64,000 bases of DNA. Source: Bacteroidaceae bacterium. Lineage in GTDB: Bacteria > Bacteroidota > Bacteroidia > Bacteroidales > Muribaculaceae. Shown in pieces: positions 41,117-50,580 of this stretch (position 1 is its first letter; the number at the start of each line of letters is the position of its first letter). The position numbers and the translations under genes are program-made. The DNA is taken from the NCBI GenBank assembly GCA_021768245.1, contig JAETNO010000010.1, positions 1 through 64,000 of the forward strand. The letters are read 5' to 3'. A model generated the notes under the pieces. It had not been told where the DNA came from, did not search any database, and worked only from the letters and a program-made list of their open reading frames with translations.

Positions 41117-41147
41117 TTTGTAGATTTATATTTTTATAGTAGATTTG
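41117..41147 (+). promoter_or_regulatory. Promoter of RNA cassette D
   Basis: TTTG (41117-41120) and TAGATTTG (41140-41147) with 19-base spacing, nearly the same sequence as in cassettes A and E. Confidence 0.8.
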
Positions 41148-41151
41148 CAGT

Positions 41152-41356
41152 GTCAAACACTATGATGGTTTCTCCATCCCGTAGAGTCTCGGTTAACGGC
41201 TCGGACATCTTTCGGGCATTTTTTATGCCCAAACACATAAAGCCATACGGCTGCCATATCCATACAACTATTGCTCTACGGAGTGAAACCTTGTAGTGTT
41301 TGACGACGGGATATGACAGCCGTTTTTCTGTCTGTAAACGTCAAACACTACAAGTA
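41152..41356 (+). ncRNA. P4 CI/P1 C4-like antisense leader RNA, copy D
   Basis: seqA (41152-41172) pairs with seqB (41285-41304) over 11 plus 6 positions around a small internal loop. seqB pairs perfectly over 15 positions with seqC (41340-41354), two bases before ATG 41357. seqB lies in the loop of a 15-bp stem (41247-41261 with 41309-41323) that has a single C-A mismatch where copy A has T-A and copy E has C-G. TTTTT follows. A leader terminator-like GCTCG/CGGGC plus ATTTTTT lies at 41200-41225. Confidence 0.75.
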
Positions 41357-41542
41357 ATGAGCAACCCAACACCTCAGACGCGCCGCGTCAGCTCGAAGAA
41401 ACTGCGCCGCATCCTCCACTCCCTCGCCGACGACATCTGCGACATGCAGGACGGAATCATCCTCTCCATGGAGGGCAACACCTTCAACTTTCACCTCGAC
41501 GGTGGAACCGTCAACATCACCATCAATGAGGAAGGAGGCTAG
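41357..41542 (+). CDS. Cassette ORF1, copy D
   Basis: This 61-residue protein (MSNPTPQTRRVSSKKLRRIL) is almost identical to copies A, C and E. ATG at 41357 directly follows seqC; frames starting at 41300 would begin inside the RNA hairpin. It is followed by ORF2 after 2 bases. See copy A for the kil/icd-like position. Confidence 0.8.
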   Translation: MSNPTPQTRRVSSKKLRRILHSLADDICDMQDGIILSMEGNTFNFHLDGGTVNITINEEGG

Positions 41543-41544
41543 CT

Positions 41545-41823
41545 ATGAGAATGACAGTGGCCGGAGCGGAAATCACCGACAGTGTGGTCGAAGTGATTGA
41601 GAACCTACAGACAGCCCCCGGACTCATAAAGGAATACACCGACACAATCGACTGGCTATACCGCACGGTGCTCCTCGATATCGACCTTGCCGACAGCGGG
41701 ACGGACACCGAGATGCTGTCACGCCTCCGCGTCCTCCAGATGATACGACGCGACCTCATTACGCTCGCGTCACCTCCCGATGTCGACCTCCCGGAGAACG
41801 ACTCCCCTACCCTTGAACTGTGA
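41545..41823 (+). CDS. Cassette ORF2, copy D
   Basis: This 92-residue protein differs from copy E at only a few positions and from copy A at somewhat more. It has the same acidic helical pattern (SVVEVIENLQTAPGLIKEYT) and the same C-terminus (PPDVDLPENDSPTLEL). Function unknown. A terminator follows. Confidence 0.8.
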   Translation: MRMTVAGAEITDSVVEVIENLQTAPGLIKEYTDTIDWLYRTVLLDIDLADSGTDTEMLSRLRVLQMIRRDLITLASPPDVDLPENDSPTLEL

Positions 41824-41829
41824 CCATAT

Positions 41830-41861
41830 ATGCCCAGGACTTTCATTGCCCGGGCATTTTT
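41830..41861 (+). terminator. Terminator of cassette D
   Basis: ATGCCCAGG pairs with CCCGGGCAT (one mismatch), then TTTTT. Copy E has the perfectly paired version. Confidence 0.8.
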
Positions 41862-41919
41862 ATGTTATCAAACATATATTTTTTATTTTGAAAATATCGC
41901 CTAAATCAAATTAAAGTGC

Positions 41920-41927
41920 TATATTTG
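41920..41927 (+). promoter_or_regulatory. -7 box before the RHH gene
   Basis: TATATTTG, 24 bases before ATG 41951, just after the conserved ATATCGCCTAAATCAAA stretch (41894-41910). Confidence 0.6.
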
Positions 41928-41950
41928 CATAAATCAATAAACTTACGGCA

Positions 41951-42139
41951 ATGGGAGGAATTGGCAGCGGAGGCGCACGTGAAGGCGCAGGGAGAAAGAC
42001 AATCGACGGAGTGCCGAGAACCAAGATATCGGTGACGCTTCCGTCATGGCTTCTGATATTAATCCGCGACGAGGCCGACCACCGGAAAATATCAACCTCC
42101 CAACTGGTAACGGAACTATTAACGAAAGGGCTTGAATAA
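41951..42139 (+). CDS. Ribbon-helix-helix-type small DNA-binding protein
   Basis: This 62-residue protein has a glycine-rich basic N-terminus (GGIGSGGAREGAGRK) followed by a ribbon-helix-helix pattern (RTKISVTLPSWLLILIRDEA, then STSQLVTELLTKGLE). Such proteins regulate transcription as dimers. It overlaps the next gene by one base. It starts the tail gene operon or a small regulatory set in front of it. Confidence 0.75.
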   Translation: MGGIGSGGAREGAGRKTIDGVPRTKISVTLPSWLLILIRDEADHRKISTSQLVTELLTKGLE

Positions 42140-42372
42140 TGTCACGACACAGAACATTTTGGAAATGGCTAACCCTCTGGGCGAGAGCCGGAGCGTTGTC
42201 CGAAGCTCGGAAGAAAAGAATTATGCGCGAAAATCTCGACACATGGAATCGAAATAACAGGGCATTTATCCGGAAATGTGAAAAAGAGGACAATGCTAAA
42301 ACCGCGCGCAAGTTTTATAATGATTGGTTCAACAGTGGCAGTTGCTATGATATTACAGGTAAAGAGCTTTAA
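42139..42372 (+). CDS. Small hypothetical protein
   Basis: This 77-residue basic protein is rich in Arg, Trp and Asn (MSRHRTFWKWLTLWARAGAL). It is unrecognised. It begins on the last base of the RHH stop codon and ends 2 bases before the next gene, so it is part of a tight operon. Confidence 0.6.
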   Translation: MSRHRTFWKWLTLWARAGALSEARKKRIMRENLDTWNRNNRAFIRKCEKEDNAKTARKFYNDWFNSGSCYDITGKEL

Positions 42373-42374
42373 TA

Positions 42375-42713
42375 ATGATTTTGATAATCGTCATATTGGT
42401 TATAATCATTGTCTTGTCCGCACTGCTTATTGCATTGTTCGGCCTCGGGACAACCACAGCCTGTATAGTGTCATCAGCCGTAATTATCTCCCTTGCCATA
42501 GGCTTTTTAATCTATTATAACCTCACACGCAGAGGGCGGATGATATTACGGGCATGGGCCATAATGGAGATTCACAAGGATAGGATTGCAAAGGAAATAT
42601 TTGATGAAGACGAAGACACCGACCCGGATACAGACATGGAATACGAGCCGTCAGCCGATGAGTCAAGTACTGTAGGCCACTATGGGTGTGACGCCGGTGA
42701 TGGAGACTGTTAG
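42375..42713 (+). CDS. Small membrane protein
   Basis: This 112-residue protein has two hydrophobic segments near the N-terminus (LIIVILVIIIVLSALLIALF; CIVSSAVIISLAIGFLIYY) and an acidic, probably disordered C-terminal half (DEDEDTDPDTDMEYEPSADE). It is unrecognised. It lies before the tape measure gene, which has its own promoter. Confidence 0.6.
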   Translation: MILIIVILVIIIVLSALLIALFGLGTTTACIVSSAVIISLAIGFLIYYNLTRRGRMILRAWAIMEIHKDRIAKEIFDEDEDTDPDTDMEYEPSADESSTVGHYGCDAGDGDC

Positions 42714-42743
42714 TGTGTCCTTCGACCCATCAAATATAACCGA

Positions 42744-42751
42744 TATTTTTG
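42744..42751 (+). promoter_or_regulatory. -7 box of the tape measure operon
   Basis: TATTTTTG, 25 bases before ATG 42777. Confidence 0.6.
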
Positions 42752-42776
42752 CGTCTACTATTCATGGCGACGCAAG

Positions 42777-45700
42777 ATGGCAAAAAAACTATCCCCCGAC
42801 TACATAAATTGGGTCCTTACTCTCAACGCGACACAGGCGCAAGAGGAATACCACAAGTTAGAGAAGGCCAACAAGTCTCTCAAAGCAGAGACAAACGCCA
42901 GCCGTAAGGCTATGGCGGAACTGGAGGCACAGGGCAAGAAAGGGTCGGAAGAATGGAACAATCTGCGTAAATCTATCTACCAGAATAACCGGGCTATGGC
43001 GGAAAACCGCCGTAAGATGGCCGAAGTAGCGAAACGGATTGACCTTACCTCTATGACTGTCTCTCAACTCCGTAATAAGTTGAAGGGCTTACAGAGAGAA
43101 TTTAACAATACGTCAAAAGCCACAGACCCCAAGCGTTACAAGGAACTCCGCGACCAAATCAACAAGACACAGGCTGCCCTCGACAAAGCCAACGCCTCGG
43201 CGCGGGGACTCCAAGGCGGGTTCTTTTCGCTTACGAAGATGAAGCAGACCCTCATCGGGTTCTTCAACGGTGTCGGGTTGACTATTTTCGCGCTGATTAC
43301 AGGGGCTTTTAAAAACGCTTTCAATATCATTGTGGAATTTGAAAAAGCAAATTCCCGTCTTGCCTCCGTACTGGGTACAAACCGCGACGGTATCAAAGAA
43401 CTGACAGCAGCTGCCCGACAATTAGGTGCGACCACCTCATACACCGCCGCAGAAGTTACCGGGCTTCAGATTGAGTTGGCTAAACTCGGATTCGGGCAGG
43501 ACCAGATTCTAAAAATGGAGGGAGCGGTTCTGAAATTCGCCAAGGCCGTAGACACTGACCTTGCACGTGCCTCGGCATTTGCCGGCGCAGCCCTCCGCAT
43601 ATTCAATAAGGATGCAAGCGAGACCGAGGACGTTCTCGCCACTTTCGCGGTAGCCACCACAAAAACCGCGCTAGACTTTTCCAAACTGGAAGCCTCGCTC
43701 TCTACTGTCGGACCAGTCGCAAATGCTTTCGGACTGTCAATCGAGGACACGACCGCTCTCCTCGGCCAACTCGCCAATGCCGGTTTTGACGCGAGCAGCG
43801 CAGCCACCGCCACACGCAACATAATCCTGAATCTCTGCGACGCTAACGGCGACCTTGCAAAAGCCCTCGGTGGACCGGTCAGAAATGCCGAAGACCTCGC
43901 CAAGGGTTTAAAGAAACTCAATGATGAAGGGATTGACCTCGCAAAAGCCCTCGACCTGACGGATAAACGAAGCGTGGCCGCCTTCTCTACATTCCTGAAC
44001 TCGGCGGATTCACTTACTGAATTACGGGATTCAATCACCGACGTAAACAAGCAATTCAATGGTATGTCGGCCACCATGTCTGACAACGTGGCCGGAGCAA
44101 TGGCTGGACTTCAGTCAGCAGCCCAGGAATTGGTGTTGAAAATATCGGAGGGAACAAACGGCCCTATAAAAGATTTAATAAAGGCTCTTACTTCTTTGGT
44201 GCAGTGGGTCGGAGAGGCTTATCAGAGGCTTACCAAATTCGGAGGTCTGATTAAAAGAGTGGCCGCCGGATTCGCAGCTTACAAACTTGCCGTATTCCTC
44301 GCACATACTGCAACCAAACTTTATTTTGCCACACTCCGCGCCGGTTCTGCAATAATGACAGCTTGCCGGGCCGCGATTCTCCTTCTGTCTACCGGTTTCA
44401 AGGCTATGATAGGCAATATCAAGGCGGCAACAACATCATTCAACGCCCTGAAGGTTGCAATGGCCTCGACACCGTGGACTGCAGTTATCGGTGCCATAGC
44501 GGCAGTGTGTGCTGCAGTTTTCACACTGTCGGAGCGCACGGAAAAAGCGGTGTCGGCACAGGATGCATTGAAAGCCGCGCAGGAATCCGCTGCCAGGCAA
44601 TATGGCGAACAGAAAGCGAAGCTAATGGGTCTTATCGCTGTTGCCAAGAATGAAAAGGTGTCATTAGACCGCCGGTTGAGTGCTGTCAAGGAGTTGAATA
44701 ACACAATCCCGGAATATAATGCGCAGATTGATAAAACTACCGGAAAATATACAGCGAGTGCCAAAGCATTAGAGGATTACCTCGTTCTTCTTGAAAAGGA
44801 ATTACGCTACAAAGCCAATCTGTCAGAAATGGAGCGGCTCGTGTCAGAGGCCGAGAAAGCGCGCCGCGAGCATGACGATGTGGTAATCCAACAGACTGCC
44901 CGAAAGGAAAACGCTGCGAAAAAGGCAGACGCTTATGCGAGAAACAGGAGTTCTAACATAATCGGGGCTTTGGTAATGTCACAAGGGGCTGCGTTGCCGG
45001 ATTCTTCTGCCGCAAAATATCAAGAGTTAGGAATCATCAAGGATGCGGAGTCGAGAATAGCAGCCTCGCAAAAACGTTTGGATGCGGCAGACGATGCCGT
45101 GAAGGCATTAGAGGAATATATTAACAAGGGATTAACTTCCGGAACTCTAATCGCGTCTAAAATCGATGAGATAACCGGGACTTTCGATAATGCAGCGGGA
45201 GCCGTTGAATCTTTTGCCGGAACCACGCAGACGCAGGCGGATGCTGTTGCAGATGCTCTTGACGGGCTTGCTGCGGAACACGACCGGCGCATGGAAGCCA
45301 TACAGGCATTCTATGACAGACAGGAGTATCTGACTCAACGGGCGGTTGTCGGGCAGCAAGTGACGCAAGAGGCCGCCGACCTGTATCTGATGAATGTCAA
45401 AAAACAAATGCACACCGAGCAATTGGAAGAACTGGCGGGCTACTTCGACAAGGTATCGGAAGCAGACAGTGCCGACGCAGACAGGCAGGAGCGGTTATTA
45501 GATACACTTGCCGGGAAAATCCATGAAAAGCAATCGCAAATTCTTACCGATACCGGCAATTATGCTGAAACCCTCCGCGAGTTGATGACAGACACCACAA
45601 GCATACAGGGAATAACAAAAGCTTTCGACCTCCAACGCAAAAACATAGAATCCACTTACGCGATGGCCATTCAGATTGTTGGCGAGGGCACAGAGGAGGC

Positions 45701-46715
45701 CGTGGCATTGGAAACGGAGAAACAGAGGCGAATTGCCGCACTTAATTTCCGGTATCAGGAGCAGATGTGGCATCTTCAGGAAGGTGTCGGGCTTTCGTGG
45801 CAACAGGAGTATGATAGAGAATTGGCCGCCCTCGAAAATATGCACCAGCAGGGACTTATCAAGGAAAAGGATTACCAACGTAAGAAATTGCAGCTCGGAG
45901 TTAACAACGCCAAAAAATATTTCGATTATTACGCCGGACTTTCCGGCTCGATGTTCACCGCCATTCAGGACGCGGAAATTGCCAGGAGCGACGCGAAATA
46001 TGATGTCCTGATTCAACAAGCCAAAAACAACGGAGAGGATACAGCAGCCCTCGAAGAAGAAAAGGAAAACAAGAAACTTGAAATTCAGAAAAAATATGCA
46101 GATGTCAATTTTGCCATAAAAATATCGCAAATCGTGGCCGATACGGCGGTAGCTATAATGAAAGCATGGGCCGACCTCGGCCCGATTGGTGGCCCGATTG
46201 CCGCCGCAATGATTGCAGCTACCGGCATAGCACAGGGAATTCAAGCCAAGGCGGAACGTGATAAAATCAAGAATATGCAACCGGGCAACACCTCCGGAGG
46301 CTCATCGGAAAAACCGGCAACCGCCCAACGTGTGTTGACCGGCTACGCTGACGGAGGTTATACCGGCGACGGAGACCGTTATGAAGTTGCCGGTGTCGTT
46401 CATCGCGGCGAATATGTCGTACCGAAGCCAATAATGGAGAATCCCCGTGTTGTTGACGCGGTGGGTACTATCGAGGCGATACGCCGCAACAAACTCCTCG
46501 GCCAAGGTATTCCCACTGGAACTCCTTCAGCCGGCTATGCTGAAGGAGGGTATACTTCAGCCGCTCCGGCTCCCGATTATTCGGAACTTACCTCCACTAT
46601 AAAGGAACTCAAAGAGGCGTTGAAGAATATCCGCGCCCATGTGGTACTACGGGATATAGAGCGCGCACAGGACTCTATGAGCCGCGCCCGCGCACCTTTC
46701 ACCCGAAAAAGATAA
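42777..46715 (+). CDS. Tail tape measure protein
   Basis: This 1312-residue protein is the longest in the phage and has the tape measure plan: N-terminal coiled coil (20-145, with MAENRRKMAEVAKRIDLTSM), a hydrophobic stretch near 155-175, and a PhageMin_Tail-like region (AARQLGATTSYTAAEVTGLQ, about 212-231; FAGAALRIFNKDASETEDVL). Hydrophobic segments follow around 490-590, then coiled coils to the C-terminus. It sets tail length and helps DNA entry. No sheath protein gene is seen, so a non-contractile tail is likely. Confidence 0.9.
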   Translation: MAKKLSPDYINWVLTLNATQAQEEYHKLEKANKSLKAETNASRKAMAELEAQGKKGSEEWNNLRKSIYQNNRAMAENRRKMAEVAKRIDLTSMTVSQLRNKLKGLQREFNNTSKATDPKRYKELRDQINKTQAALDKANASARGLQGGFFSLTKMKQTLIGFFNGVGLTIFALITGAFKNAFNIIVEFEKANSRLASVLGTNRDGIKELTAAARQLGATTSYTAAEVTGLQIELAKLGFGQDQILKMEGAVLKFAKAVDTDLARASAFAGAALRIFNKDASETEDVLATFAVATTKTALDFSKLEASLSTVGPVANAFGLSIEDTTALLGQLANAGFDASSAATATRNIILNLCDANGDLAKALGGPVRNAEDLAKGLKKLNDEGIDLAKALDLTDKRSVAAFSTFLNSADSLTELRDSITDVNKQFNGMSATMSDNVAGAMAGLQSAAQELVLKISEGTNGPIKDLIKALTSLVQWVGEAYQRLTKFGGLIKRVAAGFAAYKLAVFLAHTATKLYFATLRAGSAIMTACRAAILLLSTGFKAMIGNIKAATTSFNALKVAMASTPWTAVIGAIAAVCAAVFTLSERTEKAVSAQDALKAAQESAARQYGEQKAKLMGLIAVAKNEKVSLDRRLSAVKELNNTIPEYNAQIDKTTGKYTASAKALEDYLVLLEKELRYKANLSEMERLVSEAEKARREHDDVVIQQTARKENAAKKADAYARNRSSNIIGALVMSQGAALPDSSAAKYQELGIIKDAESRIAASQKRLDAADDAVKALEEYINKGLTSGTLIASKIDEITGTFDNAAGAVESFAGTTQTQADAVADALDGLAAEHDRRMEAIQAFYDRQEYLTQRAVVGQQVTQEAADLYLMNVKKQMHTEQLEELAGYFDKVSEADSADADRQERLLDTLAGKIHEKQSQILTDTGNYAETLRELMTDTTSIQGITKAFDLQRKNIESTYAMAIQIVGEGTEEAVALETEKQRRIAALNFRYQEQMWHLQEGVGLSWQQEYDRELAALENMHQQGLIKEKDYQRKKLQLGVNNAKKYFDYYAGLSGSMFTAIQDAEIARSDAKYDVLIQQAKNNGEDTAALEEEKENKKLEIQKKYADVNFAIKISQIVADTAVAIMKAWADLGPIGGPIAAAMIAATGIAQGIQAKAERDKIKNMQPGNTSGGSSEKPATAQRVLTGYADGGYTGDGDRYEVAGVVHRGEYVVPKPIMENPRVVDAVGTIEAIRRNKLLGQGIPTGTPSAGYAEGGYTSAAPAPDYSELTSTIKELKEALKNIRAHVVLRDIERAQDSMSRARAPFTRKR

Positions 46716-46727
46716 CCGTTTACATTT

Positions 46728-49169
46728 ATGGAAATAATCATCAACGGCGAAGCCCTCGACCTCCCTCCGGGATTCTCTATCGAGATAGAGGATTCCAACC
46801 CGGTTTATAACGAACGCGGAAGCCAGTCTATACCCGCCACTGTTCCGGCTACGAGGCAGAACAACAGGATTCTGTCGTTTCCGGCGAGAATTGACGCGGG
46901 TATCGACCCGAACAACCCCGAACGTGTCGCACGGATTCAAAACGGCGCGTATATCCGGCAAGGTGTAATGAACATCACCGAAGCAGGAAAAAAAGAGGGC
47001 ATAACTTTCAATATAGGTTTTGACAATTCCACCGCCTACGCCAAATGGCAGACCAGGAAACTGTCAGAACTTTCCTCACTCCCGACATATATTCCCCCTG
47101 AAGACCCGGTTCGTTCGCCCGTAGATATGTGTCTCGACTATCTTTACAGAATATATCAAAAGCCCGAACCGGCAAAGGATGATTTCGCAGTCTTCCCCTT
47201 GGCAATAGGGAAAGAAGAAAAGTCGTCTGATTCGGATTCCAAATATTGGGAGATACTTAATGTGCCGGGCAGGCACGGACTCGCCCAACCGGCCAAAGTC
47301 AACAGGATGCTTAACGGAGAGCTGACTGAAGTCAGTGCCCCGGATGGTTATTGCGTGTCCCCTTTCCTGAGAGTCTGGAGAATCATCGAACTGATTTTTG
47401 CGGACATCGATATTGATATAGACAGTAATCCATTTAAGGATGATACGGAACTTGCGCGGTTAGTGGTTCTCAACAATGCCGCCGATACGGTATGTATAGG
47501 AGAAATCAGGTATCAGGATTTAATGCCTGGGTGTTCTGTGGAAGAATTCATGAATGCCCTGTGGGTAAGATTCGGACTGGTCTATGATATCAACTTTGAC
47601 AGGATGTCAGTGACCCTGCGCTTCATTAAGGATATCATAAGAAACATCGGGAGATATGACATCACGCCATTGATTACAGGATATGAAAAAATAACATATA
47701 ACCCACCGCAGTACGTCAAATTGACCGCCCAAACGTCTATTGATGGCGCAGCTCCTGCCTGCGAACGTTTTGAGGATTTTATCAGGAATCTTGATATCCG
47801 GTCAGTGAAACTTGGAAACGACGTGAGTCAATGGCGGAATGACGGACAACTATGGACGGGAGATATAAGTGATAATGGCGGTTATATCTATCCTGACGAC
47901 CCCGACAATCCAGAATATCCCGATCCTCCGGACCCGGATTATGAGCCAGACGATGACCGGGATGATGGAAGAGATGAGCGTACATCCGCTTCCAGGACAT
48001 TTTCATCGCGCTCCTTAAGTGACAGGGCTTCATACAACCCTGACAGTTGTACCCTCGCACGGGAATTCATAACAGGAAACTGGTACAAGCTCGATTCAGA
48101 AAACGGAAAAACAAAGCAGTCAAGTTCAAGTTTTTTCAATTGGGACCCGCAGACAGACGGACTGGATGCGTTCGAGCTTTCAAGCGATGATGAGTTCGTC
48201 CCCCTCATACGTGTGTCCAATATCGGGGCCGGAACAGGGAATGAAATCAATGACATCCTGCCGGCCTACCTTTCAGGAAGCCGTCACTATCATTCATATA
48301 TAAAAAATGGAAATGATTCAGAATCCGATAAGGATTCGACTCCACTCTCATTTCTTTTTGCTTATACGAAGGATTCAAAGACTTTCGGACGTTTGAACGC
48401 AGAAGGCCCTGACGGAAAGAAACTGATTCTCGATGATGGAAGCACCCCGGAACTCTCGCTACTTTTTCAGTTCAAGGATGGGCTGTTCGCCAGATTCTGG
48501 AGAGATTTTGACGAAATCCTCCGTCACGGAAACCGCACGGTGGAGGTAGCGGCCAGGCTCAACAAACTTGAATTCCCAAGACTCGACATGCTCTCCGCTG
48601 TACGGTTGAGGAATATCCCATGCCTGATCGACACCTTATCCTACTCCCTTCCCACACCCTCCCGCAGCATTTCAATGGAGATGAAACTCCGCACCATCTT
48701 TCCTCAAGGTAAATACGACATCAAGACTGAGCAGAATATACCCGATTTTGCAGCTGTGGCCCGACACCTTGAATGGAGGCTGAAATCCGACACTTTCGGT
48801 GAATCTATCGACTCTATAGAAACACGGAAATCAGCTTCAGACAGATATATCGTTCAATCAGGTTATACCTCTCACGGGACTCAGGGAGATGAATGGCTGA
48901 TTGATCACCGTTCCGCAGTCCTTACCGGAATGAAGCGGGGAGCTGTCACATGGGAGAATGACAGTGCACTGAATCCTCCGGTCTATGCCGGCCAACGGTT
49001 CCCGCGCACATACGAGGCCCTGCTACACTACGACATCTATGAAATACACCATATGGGATTCGATAGTGAAGGCAATGACGATATCGAACTGGATGATAGA
49101 GCTATAGGCAGCGTTGAGATTTCAGTTGAATACAGTGTCCTTCTAGTAGGAAGATGGGTCAATGATTAG
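46728..49169 (+). CDS. Distal tail/baseplate hub-like protein
   Basis: This 813-residue protein follows the tape measure gene, the usual place of distal tail and hub proteins. The N-terminus (MEIIINGEALDLPPGFSIEI) is typical of tail proteins in Bacteroidetes prophages. At about residues 388-420 an unusual linker is very rich in Pro and Asp (YPDDPDNPEYPDPPDPDYEP). The C-terminal half is beta-rich. Function is assigned by position and size; I cannot name the fold. Confidence 0.65.
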   Translation: MEIIINGEALDLPPGFSIEIEDSNPVYNERGSQSIPATVPATRQNNRILSFPARIDAGIDPNNPERVARIQNGAYIRQGVMNITEAGKKEGITFNIGFDNSTAYAKWQTRKLSELSSLPTYIPPEDPVRSPVDMCLDYLYRIYQKPEPAKDDFAVFPLAIGKEEKSSDSDSKYWEILNVPGRHGLAQPAKVNRMLNGELTEVSAPDGYCVSPFLRVWRIIELIFADIDIDIDSNPFKDDTELARLVVLNNAADTVCIGEIRYQDLMPGCSVEEFMNALWVRFGLVYDINFDRMSVTLRFIKDIIRNIGRYDITPLITGYEKITYNPPQYVKLTAQTSIDGAAPACERFEDFIRNLDIRSVKLGNDVSQWRNDGQLWTGDISDNGGYIYPDDPDNPEYPDPPDPDYEPDDDRDDGRDERTSASRTFSSRSLSDRASYNPDSCTLAREFITGNWYKLDSENGKTKQSSSSFFNWDPQTDGLDAFELSSDDEFVPLIRVSNIGAGTGNEINDILPAYLSGSRHYHSYIKNGNDSESDKDSTPLSFLFAYTKDSKTFGRLNAEGPDGKKLILDDGSTPELSLLFQFKDGLFARFWRDFDEILRHGNRTVEVAARLNKLEFPRLDMLSAVRLRNIPCLIDTLSYSLPTPSRSISMEMKLRTIFPQGKYDIKTEQNIPDFAAVARHLEWRLKSDTFGESIDSIETRKSASDRYIVQSGYTSHGTQGDEWLIDHRSAVLTGMKRGAVTWENDSALNPPVYAGQRFPRTYEALLHYDIYEIHHMGFDSEGNDDIELDDRAIGSVEISVEYSVLLVGRWVND

Positions 49170-49207
49170 TCCTTTGTTTCATGCCTGCTTTAGCTGAAAT
49201 TTGTCAT

Positions 49208-49411
49208 ATGAATCGCAACGACATCATATCGGCTCCACAGGTAGCGGATTGCAACACAATCTATAGGATATGGCATGAGACCCACATGGGTTCCATGGAT
49301 GATTTCTACCGGTTCATGACAACACCGTCAGCCGGAAGGGATTCATTTGTCGCCGTGACCGGTATCGACAACCGGTTTAAAGGGTCGGTTTTAATTGCCA
49401 CACTGAAATGA
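49208..49411 (+). CDS. Small hypothetical tail-region protein
   Basis: This 67-residue protein (MNRNDIISAPQVADCNTIYR) is unrecognised. ATG at 49208 is used; an in-frame ATG at 49181 adds nine residues (MPALAEICH) and is possible. It overlaps the next gene in ATGA. It is soluble with no motif. Confidence 0.55.
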   Translation: MNRNDIISAPQVADCNTIYRIWHETHMGSMDDFYRFMTTPSAGRDSFVAVTGIDNRFKGSVLIATLK

Positions 49412-50574
49412 ATATCCAGGGACTGACAAGCGGCTACGCGTTTTCGCGTAATCCAATCATAATCACCAATGATTGGCCGTCACGTCTGTCTAAAACCGGG
49501 ACATATTATATTGAATATAACGGAGCCAAAATATATGAGGGCTGTTTCTATCCTCCGCTCTCAATTAATCTTTCAGAAATTGCGGATGCGGCAATAGATT
49601 TCTTTCCGGAACCGCCTGCCGACAATGAGAATCCCCTTATCATGATCGAGGATGCAGAAAATTTCAGGTGCAGGACGCTCTACGCCCAATTCGATTATGA
49701 CGGCAATGACTGTGAAATCGAATGTGTGGTCGTTCCCGGTGGCATCCCCGGCAGAAGTTACAGACAGATTACCGGACGTCGAAAGGACATATTTACTGAA
49801 AGATTCTTAAATCCGGGCAATAACTTCTTTCTTACCACAAGGTCTGCATCCTGGCGCATAGTTATACGGGAGACTGAGCTTTATCCCCTATATTTCTTAG
49901 GCAGACCTGATATCAATTTTTATGTGAAAGAGCTATGCTCGGGGCTGAAATTTCATCCGGAGTCTAATCCTGATGGAGTTTGCGCTCTCGACATAGCCGC
50001 GCTACGGAAACATTTCTTTACAGAACACGGTATAATCCCATCAATCTTTGATGTATTCTGTGATGATTCTTTTTCCTGTCGCATAGTAATAGAGCATGCT
50101 ATTCCCTCCAAAGACCGTTGTCTCATTAAATTCCGCAATTCGTTAGGTGTTTTCGAATTAATCGAAATAACGGAAAATTTCACTGTAACGCCGGAATATG
50201 AGGAAGCCGATGATGCTGCATTTAAAAGATACGACCCCGTCTCGGATTGTTTCCTGCATGAAAGGGACAGGATTGAACGCAAACTTTCTTTAAGTACGGA
50301 GATTCTTGTCAAAAATGAGGAGCGTATCAGATTCCTTATGGACATGATAGCGAGCGAGGAGGTATATCTCATCGGGATTCTTGACATGCCGGTAAAGGCC
50401 ATCCCTTCAATTGACGGATTCTCCCATGCATTACACCCTGAATCACCTGAGACCTTATCACTGAAATTAGAAATTTCTGATAGGGAAATGAATATAATGC
50501 AAGATATGATTGACGGTTCCGAAGGTGTAAAGCCAAAAGTGTTTTCTCCGGAATTTTCTAAACAGTTTAATTAA
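49408..50574 (+). CDS. Hypothetical tail protein
   Basis: This 388-residue beta-rich protein (MNIQGLTSGYAFSRNPIIIT) starts with a motif seen in tail proteins that bind at the tip (FSRNPI). It has no membrane segment. It lies between the hub-like protein and the fibre genes, so a tail-tip or fibre-attachment role is likely. The family is not recognised. Confidence 0.6.
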   Translation: MNIQGLTSGYAFSRNPIIITNDWPSRLSKTGTYYIEYNGAKIYEGCFYPPLSINLSEIADAAIDFFPEPPADNENPLIMIEDAENFRCRTLYAQFDYDGNDCEIECVVVPGGIPGRSYRQITGRRKDIFTERFLNPGNNFFLTTRSASWRIVIRETELYPLYFLGRPDINFYVKELCSGLKFHPESNPDGVCALDIAALRKHFFTEHGIIPSIFDVFCDDSFSCRIVIEHAIPSKDRCLIKFRNSLGVFELIEITENFTVTPEYEEADDAAFKRYDPVSDCFLHERDRIERKLSLSTEILVKNEERIRFLMDMIASEEVYLIGILDMPVKAIPSIDGFSHALHPESPETLSLKLEISDREMNIMQDMIDGSEGVKPKVFSPEFSKQFN

Positions 50575-50580
50575 ATCGAC

